Under the pieces are notes generated by a model. That model worked only from the letters and a program-made list of their open reading frames with translations, was not told the origin of the DNA and made no database searches. Below are positions 12,892-24,121 of a DNA stretch of 64,000 bases, piece by piece. Every line of letters starts with the position of its first letter. Position 1 is the stretch's first letter. Source of the stretch: Gigaspora margarita (lineage: Eukaryota; Glomeromycota; Glomeromycetes; Diversisporales; Gigasporaceae). The DNA is taken from the NCBI GenBank assembly GCA_009809945.1, contig WTPW01000930.1, positions 62,001 to 126,000 of the forward strand, in the 5' to 3' direction. The translations under genes and the position numbers were made by a program.

Positions 12892-13044
12892 ATGAAAATA
12901 TCACTCAACATTTTTCTTATCGTTATTATCTGTATCCTGACTTTAAAATCCTCAAAGACTAATGGTTACGTTGTCAAAAGATGCATTGAAAATTGTGAGG
13001 ACCCAAACCACCAATCATGTTGTGGTGCCAGTCATAAAAATTAA
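12892..13044 (+). CDS. Small secreted four-cysteine peptide, copy B (intact)
   Basis: A 50-residue ORF equal in length to the copy at 3234-3386. Signal peptide (MKISLNIFLIVIICILTLKS), then a mature part with C-x3-C-x7-C-C-G-A and HKN at the end. The mature part differs from copy A at several residues between cysteines (IENC EDPNHQS here). The cysteines, length and leader are kept although the surrounding arm has many indels, which hints at selection before or after duplication. Family unknown; secretion is inferred from the leader alone. Upstream is the 25-bp-unit tract; the stop is followed by AT-rich non-coding DNA. A chance ORF is possible but unlikely given two intact copies and a third with the same cysteine spacing. 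Confidence 0.55.
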   Translation: MKISLNIFLIVIICILTLKSSKTNGYVVKRCIENCEDPNHQSCCGASHKN

Positions 13045-13610
13045 ACATTGGTAGAATTCAAACTTAAAAAAATATGTGTTTTGTTCCTAGTGAATTCAAA
13101 ACTCTATAATGAACTTAGCATCCATATCCATGCCATAATTTTCTTTTGACTATTTATCACATCATCTTAGAAAACTGTTCTATATTATTTATTATATACA
13201 GTTTAATTGCAAAATTTATTTAAATTGCAATGAAGAAAGATTCATTATACTTTATATCATTGTATTATACTATTTTTAATCGCCGGATTTGAATTTCACT
13301 AGCATCTATTTTTGATAAATTGTAAAATTTTTTATCTTTAATTTTAAAGTTAAAATTAGACTTTAGGTTTAGAATTGAGGTTAAAACAAAAGCTAAATGT
13401 TTTTCTTCTGTACTTTAGTATTTGAACATTAAATACTAAACCAGTTTTGAGAACTAGCATACCTGATGTATTTCACTGTGGTGAACATTAAAATTGTCTT
13501 ATAAGTTTTTATTATTTTATATAAGAAAATTTTATTAAATAAATTATTTTGAGTTGTTAGTTTCTATAAAATTATATGTTTTAATAAACATTTAATTTAT
13601 TACTAATTAA

Positions 13611-13704
13611 TGATGCCTGATGAAACTGACGAAATATGCTGAAATGGGTGATTTAGTCAAATTTCGTCAGTTATGATATTGCAAAATCGTTTCATTAGGC
13701 ATCA
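13611..13704. repeat. 94-bp palindromic mini-element
   Basis: Ends TGATGCCTGATGAAAC and its near-perfect inverse (GTTTCATTAGGCATCA), with a smaller inner inverse (GACGAAAT / ATTTCGTC). It is present in the corresponding arm positions of copy 2 (about 15460-15555 and 26680-26770), so it predates the duplication. It could be a tiny MITE or a strong hairpin in a transcript. Confidence 0.5.
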
Positions 13705-13716
13705 AGTATAAGTAAA

Positions 13717-13839
13717 ATGAGAATACCTGAAGATTTCTATTTCAAGAAAAGGTTCTGGCTATTACTTATCATGTACTGTATTTTAATACTGTCATTATAC
13801 GTGATCATACCGATATGTGCAAAGTTACAATTACATTAG
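13717..13839 (+). CDS. Short membrane-peptide ORF in foldback arm
   Basis: 40 residues: a charged start (MRIPEDFYFKKR) followed by one long hydrophobic segment (FWLLLIMYCILILSLYVIIP). The copy-2 left arm equivalent is cut short by a stop after about 18 residues, and the right arm equivalent at about 26787 is also altered. It may be the first exon or an early segment of the membrane protein suggested by the next two ORFs. Function unknown; it could be chance. Confidence 0.22.
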   Translation: MRIPEDFYFKKRFWLLLIMYCILILSLYVIIPICAKLQLH

Positions 13840-14041
13840 CAGGGTGAAATCAATCCTACGTGATAACATTTTCAAATGTTTAAATATAGTAATTATATGC
13901 ATAATCACTTTTTTTATTATAGGTTATCTTTTTAATTGCTGTAGCACAGACGTAAAAACGTACCCTGAGACTAGTTATATTTATAAGACATACTATTGGC
14001 TACTGCTTATTGTATTCTCAAAAATATTATTTTATTATTAA
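13817..14041 (+). CDS. Hypothetical membrane protein ORF in foldback arm
   Basis: 74 residues with two hydrophobic segments (CLNIVIICIITFFIIGYLF at about 21-39 and YYWLLLIVFSKILFYY at the end) separated by a polar loop with two adjacent cysteines. It overlaps the next ORF in another frame at its end, so one protein may have been broken by a frameshift near 14010, or one of the two is a shadow. No family recognised. Confidence 0.22.
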   Translation: MQSYNYISRVKSILRDNIFKCLNIVIICIITFFIIGYLFNCCSTDVKTYPETSYIYKTYYWLLLIVFSKILFYY

Positions 14042-14294
14042 ATGGATACTATTCATATCCATGCCAACCTCTTTCTTGAATAAGACCNNGTGGTATAACC
14101 NTATTNATTTACTTNTTTTACTGAGATATACCTCAAATATAGTGCGTATACTTATTTGCGCTTGTAACTATGGAATAAATCGCATATTCAAAGAAAAGTT
14201 AAGAAAAAGAAAATGCGAGAATAAAGAAAAACAAATGTACGAATCAGCGTTGGAAATTTTAGACTCAAACACTATTTTCATGAGAACAGTATAG
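14010..14294 (+). CDS. Hypothetical basic/membrane ORF, copy B
   Basis: 94 codons, with four unresolved bases near 14088-14115. Hydrophobic start (YYFIIKWILFISMP), then RYTSNIVRILICACNYGINR, then a Lys/Arg-rich helix (FKEKLRKRKCENKEKQ) and a polar tail ending FMRTV. The same ORF is open in the mirror copy at 14883-15167 and, shortened, at 27988-28230. Survival in three copies is weak evidence for coding because the copies are recent. Function unknown. Confidence 0.3.
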   Translation: MYSQKYYFIIKWILFISMPTSFLNKTXWYNXIXLLXLLRYTSNIVRILICACNYGINRIFKEKLRKRKCENKEKQMYESALEILDSNTIFMRTV

Positions 14295-14387
14295 TTGCTA
14301 TAAGTGTTCTCAAACACTCAGATAATGGTTTATTGTTCTCACTTATGCTCGCTAAAAAAAAAAAAAAAATCAAATCAAATAAGTTAA

Positions 14388-14801
14388 TGATAGAAATCAT
14401 ATAGTCATTAGTCGACTAGTCGACTATTAGTTGACTAATCGACTAAATTTTTTATAGTCAGTCGATCGATTAGTCGATTAGTCAACTAATCGATTAGTCG
14501 ACTAATCGATTAGTCGATTAGTTGACTAATCAATTAGTTGATTAGTTGATTAGTCGGCTAGTCAACTATAAAAGAATAAATGAATACCAGGAATATTGCA
14601 ATGAAATTATGAAATAGGTGATTAACTAATCGATTAATCGACCAGTCGACTAATCGACTAATCGACTAATCAACTAGTCAGACTAATCAACTAATCGACT
14701 AGTCGACTAATCGGCTAATCGATCAACTGACTATGAAAAAATTTAGTCGATTAGTCGACTAATAGTCAACTAGTCAACTAATGACTATATGATTCCTATC
14801 C
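14388..14801. mobile_element. TTAA-flanked palindromic island of TAGTCGACTA repeats, copy 1
   Basis: About 414 bp made of many direct and inverted copies of TAGTCGAC/TAATCGAC around a spacer (about 14572-14632). It is bounded by imperfect inverse ends (TGATAGAAATC at left, GATTCCTATCC at right; GGATAGGAATC in the second copy) and TTAA on both sides (14384-14387, 14802-14805). A second copy is at 28366-28769. It sits exactly at the axis of the giant palindrome. The TTAA flank suggests a piggyBac- or Kolobok-type MITE. No coding capacity. Confidence 0.65.
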
Positions 14802-14882
14802 TTAACTTGATTTTTTTTTTTTTAGTGAGCATAAGTGAAAACAATAAACTATTGTCTGAGTGTTTGAGAACACTTATAGCAA

Positions 14883-15167
14883 CTATACTGTTCTCATGAA
14901 AACAGTGTTTGAGTCTGAAATTTCCAACGCTAATTCGGACACTTGTTTTTCTTTATTTTTGCATTTTCTTTTTCTTAACTTTTCTTTGAATATGCGATTT
15001 ATTCCATAGTTACAAGCGCAAATAAGTATACGCACTATATTTGAGGTATATCTCAGTAAAAGAAGTAAATTAATAGGGTTATACCACTGGGTCTTATTCA
15101 AGAAAGAGGTTGGCATGGATATGAATTGTATCCATTTAATAATAAAATAATATTTTTGAGAATACAA
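14883..15167 (-). CDS. Hypothetical basic/membrane ORF, copy C
   Basis: 94 residues, the mirror copy of 14010-14294, with only a handful of substitutions (for example KNKEKQVSELALEISDSN in place of ENKEKQMYESALEILDSN). Hydrophobic N-terminal half, Lys/Arg-rich segment at about residues 58-75, polar tail. Unknown function; possibly the last part of a multi-segment membrane protein encoded by the element. Confidence 0.3.
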   Translation of the reverse strand: MYSQKYYFIIKWIQFISMPTSFLNKTQWYNPINLLLLLRYTSNIVRILICACNYGINRIFKEKLRKRKCKNKEKQVSELALEISDSNTVFMRTV

Positions 15168-16134
15168 TAAGCAGTAGCCAATAGTATGTCTTATAAATAT
15201 AACTAGTCTCAGGTTACATTTTTACGTCCACGTTACAGCAATTAAAAAGATAACCCATAATAAAAAAAGTGATTATGCATATAATTACTATATTTAAACG
15301 TTTGAAAATGTTATCACGTAGGATTGATTTCACCCTGCTAACGGAATTGTAACTTTGCACGTATCGGTATGATCATGTATAATGACAGTATTAAAATATG
15401 TTATACAATAAGTAACAGCCAGAACCTTTTCTTGAAATAGAAATCTTCAGGCATTACTTATACTTGATGCCTAATGAAACGATGTTTGCATGTCAATACT
15501 GACGAAATTTGACTAAATCACCCATTTCGGCCCATTTCATCAGGTATCATTAATTAGTAATGAATCAATTTTATTAAAACGTATAATTTTATGGAAATTA
15601 ACAACTCAAAATAATTTATTTAATAAAATTTTCTTATATAAAATAATAAAAAATTAAAAGTCAATTTTAATGTTCACCAGAGTGAAATACATCAGGTATG
15701 TTAGTTCTTAAAACCGGTTTAGTATTTTAATGTTCAAATACTAAAGTACAGATGAAAAACATTTAGCATTAATTTTAACCTTAATCCTAAACTTAAAGTC
15801 TAATTTTAACTTAAAATTAAAGATAAAAAATTTTATAATTTATCAAAAAATAGATACTAGTGAAATTCAAATCTGGTGGTTAAAAATAGTATAATACAAT
15901 GATATAAAGTATAATGAATCTTTCTTCATTGCAATTTAATATTCGTTCAGTCAAATTGAATAAAATTTGCAATTAAACTGTATATAATAAATAATATAGA
16001 ACAGTTTTCTAAGATGATGTGATAAATAGTCAAAAGAAAATTATGGTATGGATATGGATGCTAAGTTCATTATAGAGTCTTGAATTCACTAGGAATGAAA
16101 TACATATTTTTTTAAGTTTGAATTCTATCAACGT

Positions 16135-16563
16135 TCAATTTTTATAACCGGCACCACAACATGATTGGTGATGTGGGTCCCCACAATTTTCAATGCATCT
16201 TTTGACAAGGCAAGACCAACTGGATTCAGTGTTTTACATTACTCCCTCCTCAGAGTCCCCCCCTCTTCCTCATAGTAATAAAAAATTAGATAAATACTCA
16301 TAGGGCTACAGGATATTTTGGAAAATTTTTACAGTTACGGAACAATTCAGAAAAAAAAATTTTGGAAAAAACAAATTTTTTAAAATTTTACCATGTGAAC
16401 CACCCCCCTGCCCCCTCTCCCCCTCCTCTGGAGGGGAGGGGAGGGTAATATAAAACACCGATTCTAGTTGGTCTTGCCCAATGTAACCATTGGTCGTTGA
16501 GGATTTTAAAGTCAGGATACAGATAATTACGATAAGAAAAATGCTGAGTGATATTTTTTTTAT
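16135..16563 (-). pseudogene. Secreted four-cysteine peptide, copy C (broken by a MITE)
   Basis: Homologous to the intact copies. The start codon position (16561-16563) now reads ATA, a T-run has lengthened, and a 270-bp element is inserted in the middle (16209-16478), between the leader and the cysteine region. The C-terminal half is still readable with the C-x3-C-x7-C-C pattern (IENC GDPHHQS CC), a third sequence variant. The first damaging change cannot be ordered. Confidence 0.7.
16209..16478. mobile_element. 270-bp MITE, 3-bp duplication, Harbinger-like
   Basis: Ends GGCAAGACCAACT and its exact inverse AGTTGGTCTTGCC, flanked by CAA on both sides (16206-16208 and 16479-16481). It is absent from the other three arms. 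A C-rich/G-rich stretch (CCCCTGCCCCCTCTCC...) stands out at 16405-16445. A 3-bp duplication and a GG-start fit PIF/Harbinger, though the usual target is TTA/TAA. Confidence 0.75.
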
Positions 16564-19500
16564 TTTGGATAATTTTGTGAGAAAAAAATCTTTTAATATC
16601 TAATGAATGGTGATTGTTTGAATTATTTGAACATTTCTTCATAAAAAAGGTATAATTTTATATAAAAGCAATGTAACTCAAATTCCAAGAGCAATTTTCC
16701 TGAAAGACATCATATCGACAAAGTTAGCTGTCATTAACTATAATACCACCATTCTTTCAAAAAAGTAGATATCAGAAAATCGTACCATAATTGTGCTAAT
16801 AAATGATGTTGATCTAATGTTAACTTACCAATAACAAACGAATAATTTGCCTTTAGGTCTATTAGAGTTGATCAAATTTTTTATTTTTATGTTAGTGACT
16901 TTATTAATAGCAAACTTAGTACGTGTACATACCTTGTTTTTCAACAAGTGTTAAATTATTGTAATTCAGGACTCTGAAAGTCATTTCCCGAAAAGACATC
17001 ATATCGACGAGTTAACTGTATTAGCTATAATCCTGGTGATATTATGTTCTTTCTGAAAAATGGTTTTTGAAAAATCATACCAGAATCATTTATAATAACA
17101 GATAATATTATATACTATATAGATAGATCATAATATCTATAAATATATAAAAAAGTGAACCAGTTAAAGAGTCCAATTTTTACAAAACAGTGTCAAGAAT
17201 AGATTGAAAATCCTTTTCATGTGCCTCGAGATGTAATAATAATCAAAATGAAAAAGAAAAAAATTTTTTAAGATTTATTATAGTACTTATCCCTTTTAAC
17301 ACCATTCAGCTAAAAACAATTAAACACCTTTTTGTACAAAATTGAACATCCTTTTATACAAATCGAACATTCTTTTATCGAAATAAAATGTCCTTTTGTG
17401 AATGTCATTTGTATAATTTGGGTGATAAAATTGTGAAAAAAAGAAAGTACTGATGGAAGAATTACATAACTAATAACAGTTAATTTATATTTCGTAAAAC
17501 TGTTGTTGGGTAATTCAAAGAATTATGCTTTACACGATATTTCCTGTAGCTTCGTGCAAGTTGTATGAGATGATGTATCTCGGTGATATTAAATTTTCCT
17601 TCCAATAATCATAGTTTAATGATTTATATTAAAATCTTATCACATGAATTACATGGTTTCATGGAGATAGTACTGTCAATAGAGGTTTAAACCATTGGAT
17701 GATTAAAGTTTCCCAAGTATCTCAATGGATCAAAGGTCAAAGTTTAATTAGTCAAATATAACAAAATGGATTACTATTTCGATGAATAAAATCTGGAGGC
17801 GCATACCATCTTTTTTTTTTTTAGAGTTGCTCTGATGGCTAAAATTAAAATCTGCATTTCAAGAATGAATTTGTAATGACTCATTCTTCGATTAACTGCA
17901 TTAACTCCATAAATTATATTAATAATTTAATATGGGAATTATTTATCTCTGTGACATAGTTTTATTTGATAAAATGTGATTCCTCATCATGCAGTAATAT
18001 TAATTAATACTGTAAAAATCTTTCTTGAAATGTCAAATAAAACTTTAGTGATCGATAATTTAGATGTACAATAGTTAATCCCTTTAAAGAAAACACGAAT
18101 GCACCATCAACATCAGACTAACAAATGATACAATGAACGAATGATACAAACAACAATACATCTGCACAACCAACATTGCTAGATAAAAACTAAAGATTCA
18201 AACAACATATAAAGAATAATAATTTATTAAAGTAAAGGATAAGGCCGTTCCAATTTGATTCTTTATTTGACATAACATAAAATATTTTATGTTAGGATAA
18301 AAAATCAACAATAACAACAAAAAATAACTGCAATTCCTTTGGCTATAAAAAATTTAAAAAAAATTTAAAAAGCTAATGATGTAATTTGTTGATTAATCTT
18401 ATGTTTTTTTTTTATATGTAAAAATTTTAAAAATTAGAGGGGAGATTGTGTTAAGCAAAGAAGCAAATTGGTTTGGTCTAAAGAAGAACAAATTTTACAT
18501 TCAATAAGTAAAGAAATGCAACAATGCAAACACCAAATAATAATAAGAACCATTATTTGAAAATTGTAAAAAACGGGATACTACAAGTAAAATTATTCAA
18601 GCCCATATACAAGCAGTTAATCGATATCAATTTATTTTCTTTAGTAGCGAATTTAAATGTAACAGTATTTTATTCTAAATTTACATATTTGTTTGGTAAT
18701 AAATAGTGTTTTCACAATTTTAAAGCAACCAACCTAATAACATTTACGTCTAGTATATAGTAATTTAAATACGCTTGAGTACACAATATAGCTTTTCAAG
18801 ATAGTATTGATAAGATGATATAAATTTTTTTTATAAAAACAAAGCTAACAAGAATAAATGAAAATATATATAAATAGAAATAATTCGAGGCATATTAACA
18901 AAAAAAAATTGAAAAGAGATTAATCTTTATTATTTAATAATTAGATTTTTATAACTCTGAATCATTCATATACTATATATAGAATACCAAACAATATTAA
19001 TAAAAATCATGTTTGAGAATAGCTAACGGAGATCAAATTTTGTAAAATTAAATAATTTTATTGGTTGAAAATTTTTTATTCAGTCAAATTATCAAATTGA
19101 AGAATTTCTGCTAATGGCTCAAATATGTATACTCTATTATAAATATTTGAAGTCCTTTGTACATATCAATATCAAAACTGTACCAAGAGTAGTGCATACT
19201 AAATTTATTGATTTTGATTTATAAACAAATTAAAATAAAAAAATAAACCAAAAATAAAAATTTCGAATATTTTATTATTATAGTAATATATATAATTTAA
19301 TAAAAAATATACTTTGAGACTTTTAACCAGATTTTATTAACAATAATATAGAGATGTAATTGGCTTGATTAGCTTAACTTGCCTCTTAAAGCTATAGCTA
19401 AAGCTTAAGCTATACATTTGTTAGCTACAATCTAAGCTATGGCTTTTGATATGGCTTAAATATAGCTAAGCTATAGTATAAGCCAGATGAAAATTATATC

Positions 19501-20429
19501 TAAAGCTAGTTTAGATTAATAGATAAAAGACCTTTATGGTATATCTTTATTGATTAAATTAATGCAAGTTATGTTCCGAGGTTTGGGTCTGGTTCAGTCT
19601 GGGTTCAGCTGAACCTGGACTCGGACCCGAACCTGAACCAAGAATTCCTAACTTTGAACTTGAACAGAACATGAACTCACAATTTCCCAAACCTGAACCG
19701 AATCCGAACTTTAGTAAAAGTTCAGTTCAGGTTCAGTTCAAAGTTCATGAACATGTTCAGGTTCAAATATAATTAGGGATGCACCAGCCTGGTCTGGTTT
19801 GTCCTGGTCCCTAGTAAGACCGGTCCCATATTGTTTGTTGTGATTGGTCAGTTTTACTAAAAAAATAGAAACTAGAAATGCCTAAATATTTTGCATGTCA
19901 CATTTTTGAGATTTTTAATATACAGTATATTACTGAAAATAAGCACCCCATCAACTTGAAAAAAAAAAAATCTCAAAAAAAAATTTTTGGTTTGAACCAA
20001 AAATGGAAAATGAATAATTTGTTTCTCATAATATATAGCAAAAACTAACAATCTTAAAATTAAATTANATTTTATTATTTATTATTTGAATAATATACAT
20101 ATATAATATATATTATAACTTTAATATATTTAAAAATAATACATAAATAAGTTATGTCTGTCAAATTGGACTTGGTGTAAAATATCAATATATTAGTTTA
20201 AAAAATATATAAAGTTTAATATATCAATTTTTAAAAATTTGAGCTGCATGGGAGACATATAGACGGACCCAAAGCCTGCTTTAAAAAAAAGCATATCTAT
20301 AGCCTATAAGGAAAGTGCAGTAAATCACATAATTTTCTAGGGGGGAGGGGGGTCACCCATCTATCACGTCCTATATATATATAGTATAAACAGCCAATAA
20401 TATTGAAGCAAAATCGATTATTAGTTAAT

Positions 20430-20781
20430 CGCAGATAGTTGCTACATAGTAAAGTCTAAATTCTACTATGTCAATCTATAATTATTGATTAAGTAAACTT
20501 GTTTGGAAGACCAAAATACACATTCTCTGAAATTTTTATTAAAATTAAAGAATTTTTTATTATTTAACGTTTAATTTTTACGTTCGTCGAATATATTTTT
20601 TTAATAAAATTTAATTTTTCCGTCGAACGTAAAAATCAAAAGTCAATTAATAAAAAATTCTCTAATACTTATGACAATTTTGTAATATGTGTATTTTGAC
20701 CTTCTGAATAAGTTTACTTAAGCAATTTTAATCGATTTATTTAGTAAAATTTAGACTTTACTATGTAGCGACTTTTGTCGA
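20430..20781. mobile_element. Palindromic MITE, CTACATAGTAAAGTCTAAAT ends, copy 1
   Basis: Almost the whole unit folds back: GCTACATAGTAAAGTCTAAA on the left and its inverse on the right (TTTAGACTTTACTATGTAGC), with matching inner segments (AAGTAAACTTGTTTGG / AATAAGTTTACTTAAG) and an apex near 20605. Edges are approximate. No ORF. Confidence 0.65.
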
Positions 20782-21207
20782 TTGTGGGGTAGCTTACTTT
20801 CAGGTCAAAGCCATTTTAACTCTACAATGGTGATAGCTCCACGATGGCAATAATTCCACAATGGCGATAACTCCAAAATGATGATGCCGACAACACTGAA
20901 AGCTCCAAAAACAATGCCAATGACAACATAGTAAAACGACAAGACTAAAAAAAAAAAGTGTATACTAAAAAAAAGGTAAAAATAAAAAAACTTTTTTTTA
21001 AAAAAAATTTTTACACACAAAAGTAACTGTATTTTATAAGCAGTGAGGCTTTGGAACCAGAATTTTTCTAGATTAGAAATTTACTAAGCCATGTGTACTG
21101 TAGGGGTCTTCGCTGGGTCGGGTCGGATCAGATCAAATGCGGGTCGGGTCAGACCCGGTCAGAGAAAACCTGGATCGGGTCAGACCTGGGTCAGATTATA
21201 TACAATG
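20782..21207. other. Interior of the hAT-like element, no gene
   Basis: Contains a short series of TCCACAATGGCGATAA-like repeats (20815-20890), A/T runs and GGGTCGGGTCAGA-type repeats (21110-21190). The open frame on the minus strand at 20805-21020 is low-complexity and not convincing. Confidence 0.4.
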
Positions 21208-21557
21208 ATCGCAAGTAGTCATCACATTGTAAAGTCAAAATTTTACTATGTAAATAGATAAACTTGCTTAAGTAAACTTGTTTGGGAGAACAAAATGCAT
21301 ATACTCTGAAATTTTTATCTAAATTGGAGAAGTTTATTATTTGACTTTTAATTTTTACATTTGTCGAACATATTTTTTAAAAAGATTTTAATTTTTTCAT
21401 TGAACGTAAAAATTAAAAGTCAAATAATAAAATGTTCTCCAATTTGGATGAAAATTTCAGTATATATGCATTTTGCTCTTTCAAACAAGTTTACTTAAGC
21501 GGACATTATCGATTTACATAGTAAAATTTAGGCTTTACTATGTAGCAACTATTATCG
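21208..21557. mobile_element. Palindromic MITE, same family, copy 2
   Basis: Same structure as 20430-20781 with divergence: CATTGTAAAGTC...TAAACTTGTTTGG on the left and CAAGTTTACTTAAG...GCTTTACTATGTAGCAAC on the right. Both sit inside the hAT-like element within 500 bp of each other. Confidence 0.65.
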
Positions 21558-22915
21558 ACCCGGGTTCAACCCGAACTTGAACATGTTCATGAACGTTCAA
21601 CCTGAACTGAACCTGAACCCGAACCAATAATAAAAGTTCAAATTCGAACCGAACCTGAACATAATTTTCAAAAATAGTTCAGTTCAGGTTCAGTTCAATC
21701 TTTGAACCGAACCTGAACTCAATATAAGTTCGAGTTCAGTTCGGTTCATAGGAACACTAATGCAAGTAAAATAAAGATATTATAATATTAATAAAATTTA
21801 ATATAAACTTATAAAATATTAATATTTTTAAATACACATTTTTTATTAATTAATCTATCTAAAAATTTTTTATTAATTTAATTATCTGAAACCACTTAAA
21901 AAACAAATAACTCTTTAACTGTTTAACCCAATAGCTTTAATATTAGTTTCAAATATTCAGTTTAAATATAAAGCTTTGCACAATTAAATAATTTTAATCA
22001 TTAATGTATAGTCACATAATAGCATACAACTGTATATTATTTTGAGACCCTGCAAATTATTTCAAAATGCATATGCATGATATTTTGAATTAGTATGCTA
22101 ATATTAATAAATAATAATATTCTAATTCATATAGTATATAAATAAAGTTTCTACTATTTGTTTTTTTCTCTGACAAACTTGCTCTATTTTTATTTGTATT
22201 TGTTTTTGACTATATACATAACACAAAACTATCTAATTATCCTAATAGGCCAATACCTGGCTTACTCACATAGAGCCCAAGTATGATTGATTGTTACACT
22301 AATATTTGTCACCATGAAGGCTACACATGCAATTGATCATGTGTACTACTTCAGGTATAACAAGGTGCTTAGCTACCTTTTTAGTCTTCTAGTATATTTT
22401 TATTACTTCATCCACTATGTTGGTAGGATGAAACTAGTAATTTGCACATTCAAAGGCTAAAACATAATTGTTTAAAGTATTATCTGTTTTACAAATACCT
22501 GTTTCTTATGATTATTTTGCTGTTCAACCTGATTCTCTACTGCAACTGCAGACTAATGCTTCCTTGTCCTTCTGGTTTTTCTTTTTAAATGTCTGATTTA
22601 TTATTATAATAATAAAATATCCTAAATTTTGATTTTTATTTTATTTTTTATTTTTATTATATTTTACAAATAAATATCAATAAATTTGGTATAAACTACT
22701 TGGTACAGTAATGTACAAAGGACTCCAAATATTTATAATGGAGGTTATACATATTTGAGATATTTTTAGCCAATAAAATGATTTAATTTTACAAAATTTG
22801 ATCTATTAGCTATTTTCAAATATGATTTTTATTAGCATTGTTTGATGTTCTATGTACAGTATATGAATAGTTCAGAGTTATAAAAATTCTATTAAATAAT
22901 AAGGATAAATCACTT

Positions 22916-23185
22916 GGGTGGCAATCATTTCACAACAATCACTTAACAGACACCCTATTTCACTAACAAATTATTCACTGACAAAGTAATTCTGGTCATT
23001 GTCATTAGGGTCAGGGTAGGGTCAGGGTAAAATTAGAGTTAAAGTTAGTGTGCTTTTTAGAAAAAACTTGTCGGTGAAATAAGCTTTGGTGAAATGAACT
23101 GTTAGTAAAATGAACTTGTTGGTGAATAATTTGTTAGTGAAATGGATTGTCTGTGAAGTGATTTTTGGTGAAATAATACAGACCC
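22916..23185. mobile_element. Mutator-like MITE, 9-bp duplication
   Basis: Perfect 9-bp duplication AAATCACTT (22907-22915, 23186-23194). Inverse ends begin GGGTSKGYA and run into ATTTCAC and AATCACTT. The interior is made of TTTCACTAACA-like units and their inverse. The empty site is seen in copy 1 at about 10485-10495. Confidence 0.75.
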
Positions 23186-24121
23186 AAATCACTTTTATAT
23201 TTTTTTGTTGATATGCTTCTAATTATTTCTATTTATATATGTTTTCATTTATTCTTATTAACTTTTTTTTTACTTTTATGCTGCTTTATAAAAAAAATTT
23301 TATTATCTTATCAGTACTATCTTGAAAAGCTGTATTGCGTATTCAGATCTATTGCATATATTAGTATGATTAAATTAAAACTTAATATTAAATATAATGT
23401 GGCATTACATACCTGATACATTAAAGAACATTAGTTCTAGTTAAGTCAAGTGTATTTAAATTACTATTGGCTAAGCGTAAATGTTATTAGGTTGGTTGCT
23501 TTAAAATTGTGAAAACACTATTTATTACAAAATATATTTAGAATAAAATAATGTTACATTTAAATTAGCTACTAAAGAAAATAAATTGATATTAATCAAC
23601 AGCTTGTATTTGGAATTTAAAAGGTTAATTGTAGCATTTCCATTTTTACAATGTTCAAATTATTGGCTCTTATTATTACTTGGTGTTTGCATTGTTGCTT
23701 TTCTTTACTTATTGAATATAAAATTTGTTTTTCTTTAGGCAACACCAATTTGATTCTTTTTATAATACAACCTTCCCTCTAATTTTAAAATTTTTATATA
23801 TAAAAAAAAATGACATTAATCAACAAATTGCACATTAGCTTTTGAAATTTTTTTGAAATTTTTACAGACAATAGAATTGCAGTTTTTTTTTGTTATTTTG
23901 TTGATTTTTTATCCTTGCATAAAATGTTTTATATTATATAAACAAAGAATCAAATTGGAGTGGCCTTATTCATTATTACATAAATATTTTTTCTTTATTC
24001 GTCGTTTGCATCGTTTGTTCTTAACTAGCAGTGTTGATTGTGCAGATGTAGAGTTGTTTGTATTATTCATTCAATATATCATTTGTTAGTCTGACGTTGA
24101 TAGTACATTCATGTTTTCTTC

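Larger units (their letters stand above)
8646..14383 (-). repeat. Giant foldback element copy 1, right arm
   Basis: Reverse complement of 2740-7205 over its inner part, continuing outward (13510-14383) with sequence missing from the truncated left arm. It contains an insertion of about 1.5 kb (8872-10370), the tract of about 25-bp units (12070-12190), the intact secreted peptide gene, a 94-bp palindrome and membrane-protein-like ORFs. It is joined at 14384-14805 to the mirror-image arm of copy 2. Confidence 0.85.
14802..19275 (+). repeat. Giant foldback element copy 2, left arm
   Basis: Mirror image of 10371-14387 across the island at 14388-14801, with the same internal order: ORF, 94-bp palindrome, secreted peptide gene (broken), 25-bp-unit tract (about 17320-17410), inner arm. 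Net length is about 4.2 kb after removing the 270-bp element at 16209. Confidence 0.85.
19568..21757. mobile_element. hAT-like non-autonomous element, 8-bp duplication
   Basis: Flanked by a perfect TAATGCAA (19560-19567 and 21758-21765). Short inverse ends (GTTATGTTCC / GTGTTCC). Both ends carry dense subterminal repeats of GAACCTGAAC / GTTCAGGTTC (19600-19770 and 21570-21750). No transposase ORF. It contains two related palindromic MITEs and one unresolved base near 20068. Confidence 0.75.
19276..22609. repeat. Foldback element copy 2, unique centre with insertion
   Basis: Homologous to 7206-8645: the AGCT-rich stretch recurs at 19350-19510 and the remainder at 21766-22609. It is interrupted by the 2.2-kb element at 19568-21757. 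It lacks the mariner-like MITE seen in copy 1. Confidence 0.6.

Noticed and set aside
13600..14800. CRISPR-like regular repeats in the TAGTCGAC island
   Set aside because: Repeats are palindromic, irregular and without unique spacers; the sequence is eukaryotic.
16388..16642. 84-codon ORF over the broken secreted-peptide gene
   Set aside because: It reads the wrong frame of the decayed gene and runs into a MITE.
23853..24089. ORF in the right arm of copy 2
   Set aside because: Low complexity (Phe/Leu-rich) and interrupted in the mirror arms.
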